A stretch of DNA of 64,000 nt from JAFMKE01 sp037624485 (lineage in GTDB: Bacteria > Bacteroidota > Bacteroidia > Chitinophagales > UBA8649): positions 62,001 to 126,000 of the forward strand of contig JASJJC010000009.1 of assembly GCA_037624485.1 (NCBI GenBank), given 5' to 3'. This document shows positions 44,065 through 53,235 of this stretch, piece by piece. A program made the position numbers and the translations under genes. Each line of letters starts with the position of its first letter. Position 1 is the first letter of the stretch. The notes beneath the pieces were generated by a model that saw only the letters and a list, made by a program, of their open reading frames with translations, ran no database searches and was not told the origin of the DNA.

Positions 44065-45783
44065 CTAATAGGTAAAACCATACTGCTTACTAATATAATT
44101 ACCGCACTCATCGACGATTAAAACTTCAAAATTATTTTCTCTTTTAAGTATACTTTTATCGATGGTATAACTCATTAAGCTCTTCTTGGCGTCATAAACC
44201 AAAACCACCCATTTGCCATTTAGGAATGCATCGTATGATGCTATACCTGAGAAGTTGTCACTGACTCGAAACTGTATATTCTTTTGATAAGTTAGTTGTT
44301 TCCCTTCACTTATATTAAGCGCATTTAGTCTAGGTGGAACCGTATCAATATCAATAAAGTAAGTGCCTAAACTTCTTGTCTCTCCGTGCAAAAATCCTTC
44401 ACTGTATTTGCCTCCAATCGATTTTTTACGATTCTTGTAATCATAATAGGCTATTACGTACTTTTCAATTTGATTAGTATCGATAGCGTGAATTTTTAAG
44501 GAAATATCAAAGTAATCTGCCACTGGCACAGTACTATTATGAATGTCTAAGAAGGGGCCAAAAGAATTATTTACTCGCTCTTTGTATTGAAAATATAGAT
44601 CATTAAACAATACACCCTCATCTAAACTAATGCGAACATTATTATTCCTGAATTGATTTCGCTGGCCCAGTAAGAAATGGGCATGATACCTTTCTTCTTT
44701 GGGTTTAAAAAATTCAGCTTGCGGCTGGTATTGAAGCTTGGCTGAAATCTTCGATGTATTCCCATGAAAATCATTTACCTCAATACGAATATTATGCAAG
44801 GTACTATCCGACAAGTCAATTTCCCCCTCTTCAATCATTACAGGATAAAAAGGAAGCTTATTACCCTTTTCACGAAAACATTTGTGCACTGTATTGTTGT
44901 TTTTCTTTTGCCAATAATCACAATGACTATAAACATGTTTGGTATAATCAAATGAAAGTAAATCGACTCTATAATGATAAGTTAAGGTCTCGTTATGATA
45001 GAGTTTAATCTCATATACTCCATTCTTGTTAGTTGTTCCAGTAAACAAATCAATAGTATGGACCCCGATACCTAGTTTTGGAGTATTCACTTGAATGGCA
45101 GAATTGATTGTGTAAATTCCTGTACTTATCAAACTGGCCTTCACTTTTTTTGCTGGTGTAAACTGTTTCAGTTCATTGAGGTTGTAAAGAAACAAATTAT
45201 AGATAGAGGGTTTAATCTCATCAATCACCCATTCTTCAAAACCATATAATAATGGGTTTAAGGGATGCTCTAGGCTATCTCTCAACTCAAAATGCAAGTG
45301 GGGCCCACCGGAACCACCGGTGTTTCCTGAAAAGGCAATGACTTCCCCCTTAATGACAGGGAATAGGGAAGGGGGGAGATCCTCCATGTTTATTGCAAAG
45401 TTAGTTTGGGCGTGTTGTTGTTGTTTGACCCATTCTTGAATTTTACTGGCAAACTTTTGAAGATGACCATATACGGATACCATGCCGTTTGGATGAGTCA
45501 CATAGACTACATGCCCATATCCGAAGGGTGAAACCGATACCCTAGAAACATAGCCTTCAGCAACTGAATAGATTTTTTTACCTTCTACTCCTTGAGTTTT
45601 TATATCAATTCCAGTGTGAAAATGAGTAGTGCGGGGCTCTCCAAAGGTCCCGGATAAATATATCTTCACATCTACAGGAGATCTAAAATATCCCTCAGGA
45701 ACTGCTGGTAGATTGGCATATTTTTGAGCACTACACAGATGAATGAGCGCGCACAATATTAAAAAAGGTCTACCACAAAGCAT
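44065..45783 (-). CDS. M23 family metallopeptidase
   Basis: Starting at ATG 45783 gives 572 residues with a signal peptide (MLCGRPFLILCALIHLCSAQ); an upstream in-frame TTG at 45822 would add 13 residues that weaken the signal. The zinc site is present: HFHTGIDIK (His56, Asp60) and GPHLHFEL, with VVYVTHPNGMVSVYGHL between. M23 enzymes cut peptidoglycan cross-links or act as envelope regulators. About 380 further residues are beta-rich, with Ig-like strands (FSGIASYDAFLNGKWV, NNFEVLIVDECGNY), possibly for partner binding. A terminator separates it from the efflux operon upstream. Confidence 0.9.
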   Translation of the reverse strand: MLCGRPFLILCALIHLCSAQKYANLPAVPEGYFRSPVDVKIYLSGTFGEPRTTHFHTGIDIKTQGVEGKKIYSVAEGYVSRVSVSPFGYGHVVYVTHPNGMVSVYGHLQKFASKIQEWVKQQQHAQTNFAINMEDLPPSLFPVIKGEVIAFSGNTGGSGGPHLHFELRDSLEHPLNPLLYGFEEWVIDEIKPSIYNLFLYNLNELKQFTPAKKVKASLISTGIYTINSAIQVNTPKLGIGVHTIDLFTGTTNKNGVYEIKLYHNETLTYHYRVDLLSFDYTKHVYSHCDYWQKKNNNTVHKCFREKGNKLPFYPVMIEEGEIDLSDSTLHNIRIEVNDFHGNTSKISAKLQYQPQAEFFKPKEERYHAHFLLGQRNQFRNNNVRISLDEGVLFNDLYFQYKERVNNSFGPFLDIHNSTVPVADYFDISLKIHAIDTNQIEKYVIAYYDYKNRKKSIGGKYSEGFLHGETRSLGTYFIDIDTVPPRLNALNISEGKQLTYQKNIQFRVSDNFSGIASYDAFLNGKWVVLVYDAKKSLMSYTIDKSILKRENNFEVLIVDECGNYISKQYGFTY

Positions 45784-45855
45784 TGCTGTATAATTAGTGT
45801 ATTTCAAATAGAGGGTATTCAAAACTTCAATTTCGAAACCAAAAAATTCTCGTGG

Positions 45856-45888
45856 AAAAAAAGGAGAATTTTACATGCTCCTTTTTTT
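45856..45888 (-). terminator. intrinsic terminator of the efflux operon
   Basis: AAAAAAAGGAG (45856-45866) pairs with CTCCTTTTTTT (45878-45888); T-runs occur on both strands. It lies 2 bases after the RND stop on the minus strand and separates that operon from the M23 gene. Confidence 0.85.
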
Positions 45889-45889
45889 C

Positions 45890-48800
45890 TTATTCAAATT
45901 TATTGGCCAACTTATTTCCAGCTCGATCAAACAACAAAATCATCACAGGAACAATAACCAGTGTTAGGAAAGTAGCAAATGTAAGACCATAAATTACAGT
46001 CCAACTTAATGCTCCCCAGAAGACTACATTATCTCCGCCTATATAAAAGTTCGGTTGAAGTCGTGTAATTAATCCACCAAAGTCAATATTAATTCCTACG
46101 GCTAAGGGAATAAGTCCAAGCACCGTAGTTATTGCAGTAAGTAACACCGGGCGTAAACGTGTTTTTCCAGCTTCCACGATAGCTGTTGTAATATCCTGAC
46201 GATTTAATCGTGCTTTCATGGACAAGCCTTTTTCCATTTTCATTCTATCGCGTGTGAGTTGGGCGAAATCCATAAGCACGATAGCATTATTTACAACCAC
46301 ACCTGCTAAGGAAATAATGCCAATCATTGTCATGATGACAACAAACTTGTCTCCGAAGACAGCTATTCCTAAGAATACACCGATGAAACTAAAAAGTACA
46401 GACAGTAAAATGATAATAGGCGCTGATACTGAGTTAAATTGAGTAACAATAATCAAGAAAATGGAGAAAACAGCTATCATCAAAGCCGTTTTCAAAAATG
46501 CCATAGACTTAGCTTGCTCTTCTTGTTCTCCAGTAAAACTCACTTTATATCCATCCTTCAATGAAATGTTTGCAGCTATAAGTTTTTCCAAACTTGCAAT
46601 AATTTCATTCGCATTGCCACCTTCCGCTAAGTTGGAATATAGAGTCACAACTCTGTCCAAATCTACTCGACGAACAGAACCCAGACTTGAGGTGTATTGA
46701 ACGGTAGCAAGAGCGGAAATAGGCACTTGTTTAGTTTTCCCGTCTGACTGATCTCTAAATGTTATCAGCATATTCTTTAAAGATTCTAAATCATATCGCT
46801 GATCGGTTTGTAAACGCAACATGATTGGATAATCTTCATCGCTTTCGTTGAAGGTAGATATTTCTTTTCCAAACAAGGCTGTTCTCAGGGCTCCAGCAAC
46901 TTGGGCCGTGGATAGGCCATAGGTTCTAGTAGCTGCTCGATCAATATCAAAAAGAAGTTCGGGTTTACCCTTATCTAAATCAGATTTCAATTTTTCAATA
47001 CCACTGATATCGCCTTTAATCATTGCATTATTAATCAATGTTCTAACATCATCATGAATCTTAAACAATTCATCAAATTCTTCACCGCTTATGGCAATGT
47101 TAATTGGCGGTCCAACAGGCGGTCCATTTGGATCTTTAGATACAGAAACAACTGCCCCAGGTATCTGCCCTACCACATCGCGTATTTCATTCATCGCCTT
47201 CGTCGTATTGAACCTTTCTGTTTCGTTATCCATGTGCGTAACATCCGTCCTGTTTTCATATTGCACAAATGAGATGGTTAGCTTGGCTTTATTAGGCGTT
47301 TTGCCTTGATTTTCACCTGACTGACCAGAATTTGGATCAGAGGTTCCTTCTCCTACATTAGTTAATATCGATTCTATATTAAGGCCAGTTCCTATTCCAT
47401 AGGATTCCATGGCTGTGATAACATCTTGTTCTATTTTTCGTATTTTCTTATTGGTATATTCAATATCCGTTCCGGTAGGAAATTCTACAAAAACATTCAC
47501 GTAATTGGGCTGCCCTTCAGGGAAAAATACCACTTCGGGTTGGCGAACAGCAAAAAACATTAAAGAGCCAATCAACATAAAGAACATGCCGATAAACAGC
47601 ACGATTGGAGTTTTCCCAGTTAATGCTAATCGCACAAAATTTTCATATTTGTTTTCTATCCAAGGAAGAATACGCAATTGAAAGTACTTAGCTGCAGGAG
47701 AGAGCAGGTACTTATTAATGAGTATTATAAGTGAAACACCCGCCATTAGGTTTCCAATTACGACGGCAGGGGTTATATCTAAGCTCAATCCTATTATAAC
47801 CAATACAATACCTAATACAAGAGATACTCCATTTAATATCCAAAAAGCAGATTGTTTGATTTCCTTACGATCTGAGACTTCTTCGTCAAGCCTCATAAAG
47901 AAGGAAGTCAACACTGGATTGATTACCAAAGCAACAAACAAAGAACTACTTAATACGATAATCAAGGTAATTGGCAAATACTTCATGAACTCACCCATAA
48001 CATCTTTCCAAAAAATCAATGGGAAAAACGCAGCAAGTGTGGTCGCCGTAGAAGCAATAATAGGTACAGCAACTTCTCCCACTCCTTCTTTAGAGGCCGT
48101 TACAATATCTTTACCTTCTTGCAGCAATCGATAGATATTTTCAACCACCACAATACCGTTATCCACTAACATTCCTAAGGCTAAAACCAAAGAGAATAAT
48201 ACCATGATATTCAAGGTAACTCCCATTAGGTTCAGAATTAAGAATCCCATAACCATACTCATGGGAATGGCAATTCCAACAAAAAGGGCATTCCTCAATC
48301 CTAAGAAAAAAAGCAAGACCAATACCACGAGTATAACACCGGAAATAATACTATTCTCAAGATTAGCTACTTGAAGTTTGGTTTGTAATGAGGTGTCATT
48401 GGTGATCGTTACGGTTAAATCATCTTCGAATTTATCTTTTTCGGCCTTAAGTATTATTTCCTTTATCAGGTCTACCGCTACAATTAAGTTTTCACCACTG
48501 CGCTTCATGATATCTAAAGAAACAACAGGTTCGCCGCCAATTCTTGCATAACTATCAGTTTCTTTGGGAATAAAATTGATGCTCGCGATGTCTTTTAGAA
48601 ATACAGGTTTTTGATAATCACTTTTCACGATGATATCCTTAATTTGATTGACGTCATTAAATTCTCCAACAATCCTTACGGTTCTTCGATTATCACCTAC
48701 AAGCAAATCGCCCGCTGAGATGGTCATATTCTCAAAGTTGATCGCATCTTCTATATTACGAAAACTAACTTTAGCCGCTTCCATTTTAGTTTTATCTACG

Positions 48801-49399
48801 GCAATACTTATTTCTTTCTCTAAACTTCCGCGAATTTCAACTTTGGAAACTTGTGGTAAATTTTCTATTTCATCCTCTAAATATTCGGCATAATCTTTTA
48901 ACTGCTCAAGGGTGTAATTTTCGCCACTAAGATTGATATTGATGAATGGAATTGCTGCAAAATCAAGTTCGAAAATGTTTGGTTCTTGATCAAGGTCTGA
49001 GGGCAACTCACTGCGGGCTTTATCAATAGCATCCTTAACATCTAATAACGCTTCGTTTACATCTACATCAAAATCAAATTCTACGATTGTGGTCGAGTAG
49101 TCTTGTATCGCGTTGGATCTAATTTGTGTGACATCTGTAATAGAATTTATCTCTTTTTCAATATGTCTAGTAATAAGATTTTCCATATCCTCCGGCGAGT
49201 TGCCGGGATAAACAACTCCAACATAAATAGTGGGAATATTTATTTCAGGAAAATTCTCTCTTGGCATTGAATTATATGCTCCAATTCCAGTGATCAGAAT
49301 GAGGAACATCATTATAACAACACTGGTTCTGTTGTCTACGGATAAGGTAGATAAGAAAAACTCACGTGTGATCTGATTTGACTTTTTGTCTATACCCAT
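45890..49399 (-). CDS. RND efflux transporter permease (HAE1-like)
   Basis: A 1169-residue inner-membrane pump with two halves, each with a large periplasmic loop. PRENFPEINIPTIYVGVVYPG after the first membrane helix, ALGMLVDNGIVVVENIYRLL in helix 4 and VVNNAIVLMDFAQLTRDR in helix 10 are typical. The proton-relay position usually read as VDD is VDN here, leaving one Asp in that helix. A hydrophilic insertion with SDPNSGQSGENQGKTPNKAK interrupts the second loop. It is last in the TetR-TolC-MFP-RND operon, 24 bases after the adaptor. Substrates are unknown. Confidence 0.95.
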   Translation of the reverse strand: MGIDKKSNQITREFFLSTLSVDNRTSVVIMMFLILITGIGAYNSMPRENFPEINIPTIYVGVVYPGNSPEDMENLITRHIEKEINSITDVTQIRSNAIQDYSTTIVEFDFDVDVNEALLDVKDAIDKARSELPSDLDQEPNIFELDFAAIPFININLSGENYTLEQLKDYAEYLEDEIENLPQVSKVEIRGSLEKEISIAVDKTKMEAAKVSFRNIEDAINFENMTISAGDLLVGDNRRTVRIVGEFNDVNQIKDIIVKSDYQKPVFLKDIASINFIPKETDSYARIGGEPVVSLDIMKRSGENLIVAVDLIKEIILKAEKDKFEDDLTVTITNDTSLQTKLQVANLENSIISGVILVVLVLLFFLGLRNALFVGIAIPMSMVMGFLILNLMGVTLNIMVLFSLVLALGMLVDNGIVVVENIYRLLQEGKDIVTASKEGVGEVAVPIIASTATTLAAFFPLIFWKDVMGEFMKYLPITLIIVLSSSLFVALVINPVLTSFFMRLDEEVSDRKEIKQSAFWILNGVSLVLGIVLVIIGLSLDITPAVVIGNLMAGVSLIILINKYLLSPAAKYFQLRILPWIENKYENFVRLALTGKTPIVLFIGMFFMLIGSLMFFAVRQPEVVFFPEGQPNYVNVFVEFPTGTDIEYTNKKIRKIEQDVITAMESYGIGTGLNIESILTNVGEGTSDPNSGQSGENQGKTPNKAKLTISFVQYENRTDVTHMDNETERFNTTKAMNEIRDVVGQIPGAVVSVSKDPNGPPVGPPINIAISGEEFDELFKIHDDVRTLINNAMIKGDISGIEKLKSDLDKGKPELLFDIDRAATRTYGLSTAQVAGALRTALFGKEISTFNESDEDYPIMLRLQTDQRYDLESLKNMLITFRDQSDGKTKQVPISALATVQYTSSLGSVRRVDLDRVVTLYSNLAEGGNANEIIASLEKLIAANISLKDGYKVSFTGEQEEQAKSMAFLKTALMIAVFSIFLIIVTQFNSVSAPIIILLSVLFSFIGVFLGIAVFGDKFVVIMTMIGIISLAGVVVNNAIVLMDFAQLTRDRMKMEKGLSMKARLNRQDITTAIVEAGKTRLRPVLLTAITTVLGLIPLAVGINIDFGGLITRLQPNFYIGGDNVVFWGALSWTVIYGLTFATFLTLVIVPVMILLFDRAGNKLANKFE

Positions 49400-49423
49400 T
49401 TTTACTTGATTTGACTTTACTAC

Positions 49424-50563
49424 TTATTTAAGAATTTGGATAAACTGTCCATCTAATACATTTCTAAAGCCTTCATTAATAATAAGGTCCCCAGCTTTCA
49501 ACCCTTCACGAACAACTACTTGCCCGGCATAACTTTCGCTAATATCGATGGTCTTTTTAACTGCGATGACGTCATTTGATACGCTATCAATTTGAGCAGT
49601 AAAAACAAAATAACCTTTGGATGATTCTTGAATCAAACTAGTGGGGATGACCAAGGCATCAGGTATCGATTCTTTCGTGATTTTCGCCTTAGCCAACAAA
49701 TTAGGCTTAATATCGCCATTTCTATTTTCAATGGATGCAATTACTTGAAAAGCTCGATTATAGGAGTTTACGGTTTGCCCAACAGAACTAACTATTGCTA
49801 TTTTTTCTATACCTAACGCGGGCAACTCGACTAATATTTTATCTCCTTTTGCTACCTTACCGATGTAAACCTCTGTTAGGTCGATTCGCACTTCCATTTT
49901 GCTGTTGTTCACTACTTGACAAGCAGGCCTCCCGGGAGCAGCCATTTCCCCAAGCCTTAAATTAATGGCGTCAACGTAACCACTAATTGGTGATTTTATA
50001 GAGGCTTTACTTAACTGTGTATTGATCGAAGATTTTTTGTCAATCAAGTATTCATAATTGTTTTTCGCTTGTAAATATTCAATTTCAGATCCAATGTTTT
50101 GATCCCATAAACGCTGTCTTTTATCAAATATATCTTTGGCTAAATTTATATTTGTTTCTAGCTCCGCAAGTTGGCTAAGGATTGTGCTGTTATCCAATTG
50201 GATTAATATTTTCCCTTTAGACACATATTGCCCTTCATTCACATAAATACGCGTAACTAGTCCTCCCATATCTGTGCTTACTGAAACATTATTTTCAGTG
50301 TAGGTTTTGCCTTGAGCTTCGATATAATTGGTAAAAACTTTTGGTGTTACATCTAAAGTTGTCACCAACTCAATCTTCTCATTGTTGGTAGTCGTATCTA
50401 AAGAACTTATACCAGCTTCTAAATCAGCCAGCTGTACTTTTAATGTTTTGATGTTCTGTTCAACTTCTTGTTTTTGTGTTTTCATTTCTTCGAGTGTGGA
50501 TTCATTTCCACAGGCCGAAAGGAGGACAAACCCGACTAAAAATAGTTTAATGTTATTTTTCAT
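49424..50563 (-). CDS. RND efflux periplasmic adaptor (membrane fusion) lipoprotein
   Basis: A 379-residue adaptor. The lipobox FVLLSAC anchors it to the membrane. A coiled coil (LEEMKTQKQEVEQNIKTLKVQLADLEAGIS) precedes the barrel-sandwich hybrid domain: GGLVTRIYVNEGQYVSKGKILIQLDN and ASIKSPISGYVDAINLRLGEMAAPG, the split lipoyl halves around an alpha-hairpin. Beta-barrel and membrane-proximal domains follow. It bridges the RND pump and the TolC channel encoded beside it. Confidence 0.94.
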   Translation of the reverse strand: MKNNIKLFLVGFVLLSACGNESTLEEMKTQKQEVEQNIKTLKVQLADLEAGISSLDTTTNNEKIELVTTLDVTPKVFTNYIEAQGKTYTENNVSVSTDMGGLVTRIYVNEGQYVSKGKILIQLDNSTILSQLAELETNINLAKDIFDKRQRLWDQNIGSEIEYLQAKNNYEYLIDKKSSINTQLSKASIKSPISGYVDAINLRLGEMAAPGRPACQVVNNSKMEVRIDLTEVYIGKVAKGDKILVELPALGIEKIAIVSSVGQTVNSYNRAFQVIASIENRNGDIKPNLLAKAKITKESIPDALVIPTSLIQESSKGYFVFTAQIDSVSNDVIAVKKTIDISESYAGQVVVREGLKAGDLIINEGFRNVLDGQFIQILK

Positions 50564-50574
50564 TGTTGATAATT

Positions 50575-51888
50575 TTATAAAGAACCTAATGCTTTGTTTA
50601 CTTCTAGTTTAGCAATCAATAAATTATATACTGATTGCGTATAATTAATCATAGTGTTTGTATACTCTTGTTGAGCTTGGGAGAGTTCAAAGCTACTACC
50701 AACTCCCTCATTGAACATGATAATTGTTTTCGTAAGGATTTTGTTCGCCAAGGCAAGATTTTCTTCTTGATTTGAATATTCATTGAGTGCATTTGCCAGG
50801 TTGTTCTGTGCACTCGTCGCTTGTAGATTTATTATTTGCTGGAAGTTCTCTTGATTGTTCTCAATCTTTTCAAGTTCTAATTTTCGCTGCTGCACCTGAG
50901 ATTTGGATTTCAAACCATCAAAAACCGGGATATTTAACTTAAATCCGACAGTTCCAAAGTCAAACCATCTTAAATTGGTGTCAAAAAAGTTAAAGTCTTG
51001 TCTTTGAGCCAAAGTTCCATATAGCGCATACGCATATAAACTCGGGAAATAACTTGATCGTGCTTGTTTTATGTCATATTTTTTTAACTCTGCTTGATTC
51101 GCTAACATTTTAGTTTCTATCCGATTGTTTGGATTTACTTCAGCACTTGCATCAAACGCGAAATTGTTAACCAACTCATTTAAGTCACCAGCTAGGGTAA
51201 TAGCAGAATCATTGGGCATCCCAATGACATACTTCAAATTAAGTAGTGCATTTTCCCATTGATTTTCTTGCTTCACTATTTGTGTGAGCAAATTTGACAT
51301 GTTCAGTTCTAATCGGTTTACACTTAACTCGTCTATGAGACCTTCCGCATAAGTGGCCTTTGTTTCGTTTAGAATGCTCTTTAAAGTGGCTTCATTTTGG
51401 CTTAAAAGTTCATAGGCTTGCTGGCTAATAAGTGCGCCAAAGTATGCTTTTGTTATAGCATCAGACGTATTTATCCTAGCTTGTTCAACTTGAAAGTCGG
51501 CCGATTCAATTAGCGCGTTTCTCGCTTTGACTCCATAGACGTATCGTGCATCAAAAATTAACTGAGAGACATCAGCGGTTAGATTGGCAGTTTGGGGTTG
51601 TGCAAAAATAAACTCTAGCTCATCCGGTCCAAAAACCCCTGCAGGTACTATACTGACTTGCTGTTCAAAAGCAAAAGAATAATCTAAGTTTAGATTGATT
51701 TGAGGGAAACCCTCTGTCATTACCTCAAATGCGAATTGTTTTCTGATTGCAGCATCTAATTGCGTGTTTTTGAAGTCTGTGTTATTTTCAAAGCCAAATT
51801 CTAAAGCTTCTTCCAGGGTAAGGTTTTCTTGAGCTGAAATTGCGAAGGGTAGTGCTAAGACTAAAAGGAGTTTTAAAAGTTTATTCAT
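50575..51888 (-). CDS. TolC-family outer-membrane efflux channel
   Basis: A 437-residue outer-membrane factor with a signal peptide ending ALPFAISAQ. It shows the duplicated TolC helical layout: ENLTLEEALEFGFENNTDFKN at the start of the first repeat, and QQIINLQATSAQNNLANALNEYSNQEENL with FNEGVGSSFELSQAQQEYTNT in the second. It provides the exit duct for the RND pump. Its start overlaps the TetR gene by 8 bases, so regulator and pump genes are translationally linked. Confidence 0.94.
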   Translation of the reverse strand: MNKLLKLLLVLALPFAISAQENLTLEEALEFGFENNTDFKNTQLDAAIRKQFAFEVMTEGFPQINLNLDYSFAFEQQVSIVPAGVFGPDELEFIFAQPQTANLTADVSQLIFDARYVYGVKARNALIESADFQVEQARINTSDAITKAYFGALISQQAYELLSQNEATLKSILNETKATYAEGLIDELSVNRLELNMSNLLTQIVKQENQWENALLNLKYVIGMPNDSAITLAGDLNELVNNFAFDASAEVNPNNRIETKMLANQAELKKYDIKQARSSYFPSLYAYALYGTLAQRQDFNFFDTNLRWFDFGTVGFKLNIPVFDGLKSKSQVQQRKLELEKIENNQENFQQIINLQATSAQNNLANALNEYSNQEENLALANKILTKTIIMFNEGVGSSFELSQAQQEYTNTMINYTQSVYNLLIAKLEVNKALGSL

Positions 51889-52492
51889 TTTCTTCTAGTT
51901 GAATGTTTTTCAAATATAGATAGCCACGCTCAGCAGAGATACCCTGAAGATGGTAGCTTATAAATTCTTTGTATAAATCGGAGAAGTTGTACTGAACTGC
52001 AGGGAAATTATACGGATTAACCAGATAGTCAATCGAGTTGATATATAATCGGGCGATTACATCTTCATCGATTTTCATTCTATACATTCCCTCTGCTTTC
52101 CCTTTTACAATATTCTCTTTAATACAGCAGTAGATAAAGTCTGATTTGAACTGGTCAATTAACTTCCATGCTTCTGGATAATATTTTTTTATGTCATAGA
52201 TAGTTGAAGGATGCATGGATCGAAACTGTTTTAAACTAGCACGAGCGATGCGAATGATTTCATCCATGGCATTTTCGGCATTTCCTATAACATCGCTAAT
52301 TACAAGCTTCTCATCTGCGAAGTGCAAGAGTAAGGTTTTATTGACTAAATCGGATTTGTTATTTACATACTGATATAGCGTTTTCTTTGAAATGCCTAGT
52401 TCACTAGAAATATCATCCATAGTGATAGAACGAACTCCTAGTTTAAAGAAAAGTTCTTTAGATTTAATCAATATTTGTAATTCTTGGTTCAT
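51881..52492 (-). CDS. TetR/AcrR-family transcriptional regulator
   Basis: The ATG at 52492 gives 203 residues (MNQELQILIKSKELFFKLG); a longer frame would add ten Cys/Tyr-rich residues over the promoter. The helix-turn-helix is TMDDISSELGISKKTLYQYVNNKSDLV. The C-terminal ligand domain is family-divergent. As first gene of the efflux operon it probably represses its own transcription until a pump substrate binds, acting at the palindromic sites just upstream. Confidence 0.92.
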   Translation of the reverse strand: MNQELQILIKSKELFFKLGVRSITMDDISSELGISKKTLYQYVNNKSDLVNKTLLLHFADEKLVISDVIGNAENAMDEIIRIARASLKQFRSMHPSTIYDIKKYYPEAWKLIDQFKSDFIYCCIKENIVKGKAEGMYRMKIDEDVIARLYINSIDYLVNPYNFPAVQYNFSDLYKEFISYHLQGISAERGYLYLKNIQLEENE

Positions 52493-52502
52493 ATTACAGC
52501 AG

Positions 52503-52523
52503 CAAAAATAGTATAAATACACT
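52503..52523 (-). promoter_or_regulatory. efflux operon promoter with overlapping imperfect palindrome
   Basis: On the minus strand a -7 box TATTTTTG (plus 52503-52510) lies 10 bases before the TetR ATG. It abuts a 14-base imperfect palindrome at 52510-52523 (AGTRTAWWTAYACT form). A second pair, GGAAAC (52526-52531) and GTTTCC (52548-52553), flanks the -33 area. These are candidate TetR operators. Confidence 0.45.
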
Positions 52524-52658
52524 TAGGAAACAAAATAAATCACTAAAGTTTCCAAAGTTTTTTACACTCTCTATTACTATGTTAATCTTCTGTTAAGTAT
52601 CGGCTTGGAATGCATATTAAGTAGGAATTGTCTACTTTTATGGAAACAAAAAATTATT

Positions 52659-53078
52659 ATGAAAGTTTTATTTTTCACTTTTTTAACATGTCTTAGTCTT
52701 GGTCTAGTGGCTCAGGACAATGGGTTAAATTTAGCAATTGAGGGTGGTGCTCAAATTGATTTTACTGAGGAAACAGTTGATTATGGAACTATTACCAAAG
52801 GTTCTGACGGAAATCGCGAATTTATTTTTACAAATTCAGGAAACGAACCATTAATCATTTCTAGTTGTAAAGGTTCTTGTGGTTGTACGGTACCTAAGTG
52901 TCCAACTGAGCCGGTATTGCCAGGTGAAACTGCTAAGATCAAAGTAAAGTATGATACCAATAGATTAGGTAAATTTACCAAGTCCGTAACGGTTACTTCT
53001 AACGCAGGTGCTTCGGTAAAAACAGTTAAAATTACGGGTAATGTTATTGCAACTGCGCCAGAGCAATCGCCAGAGTAA
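52659..53078 (+). CDS. DUF1573 exported protein
   Basis: The ATG at 52659 gives 139 residues and a clean signal peptide (MKVLFFTFLTCLSLGLVAQ). The mature domain is DUF1573, an ASH/MSP-like Ig sandwich: VDYGTITKGSDGNREFIFTNSGNEPLIIS, SSCKGSCGCTVPKCPTEPVLPGE and VKYDTNRLGKFTKSVTVTSNAG. The SCGCTVP cysteines are family hallmarks. It diverges from the TetR gene and is paralogous to 55786-56220 on the other side of the E1 gene. Role unknown. Confidence 0.9.
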   Translation: MKVLFFTFLTCLSLGLVAQDNGLNLAIEGGAQIDFTEETVDYGTITKGSDGNREFIFTNSGNEPLIISSCKGSCGCTVPKCPTEPVLPGETAKIKVKYDTNRLGKFTKSVTVTSNAGASVKTVKITGNVIATAPEQSPE

Positions 53079-53084
53079 ATTTCA

Positions 53085-53148
53085 AAACGTCATAATATTT
53101 GACGTTTATACTCAAAATGACATTCAAGAGCTCCTATAGGAGCTCTTG
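53085..53148 (+). terminator. two consecutive hairpins between convergent genes
   Basis: AAACGTC (53085-53091) pairs with GACGTTT (53101-53107). A perfect 10-base stem CAAGAGCTCC / GGAGCTCTTG with a TATA loop lies at 53125-53148. T-tracts are weak, so termination, probably bidirectional between the DUF1573 and E1 genes, is likely but not certain. Confidence 0.6.
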
Positions 53149-53235
53149 GTGTTTAAGATACTTGCCGCAAAAATAATCGCCAAGTATATTCAGCTTTTTC
53201 TGCATCAAACATCGAACCCAGAGGGTGCATTGGGA

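Noticed and set aside
47718..48134. 138-codon open frame antisense to the RND permease
   Set aside because: Entirely within a clearly conserved gene; its Ile/Thr-rich composition is what reverse-reading of membrane helices gives.
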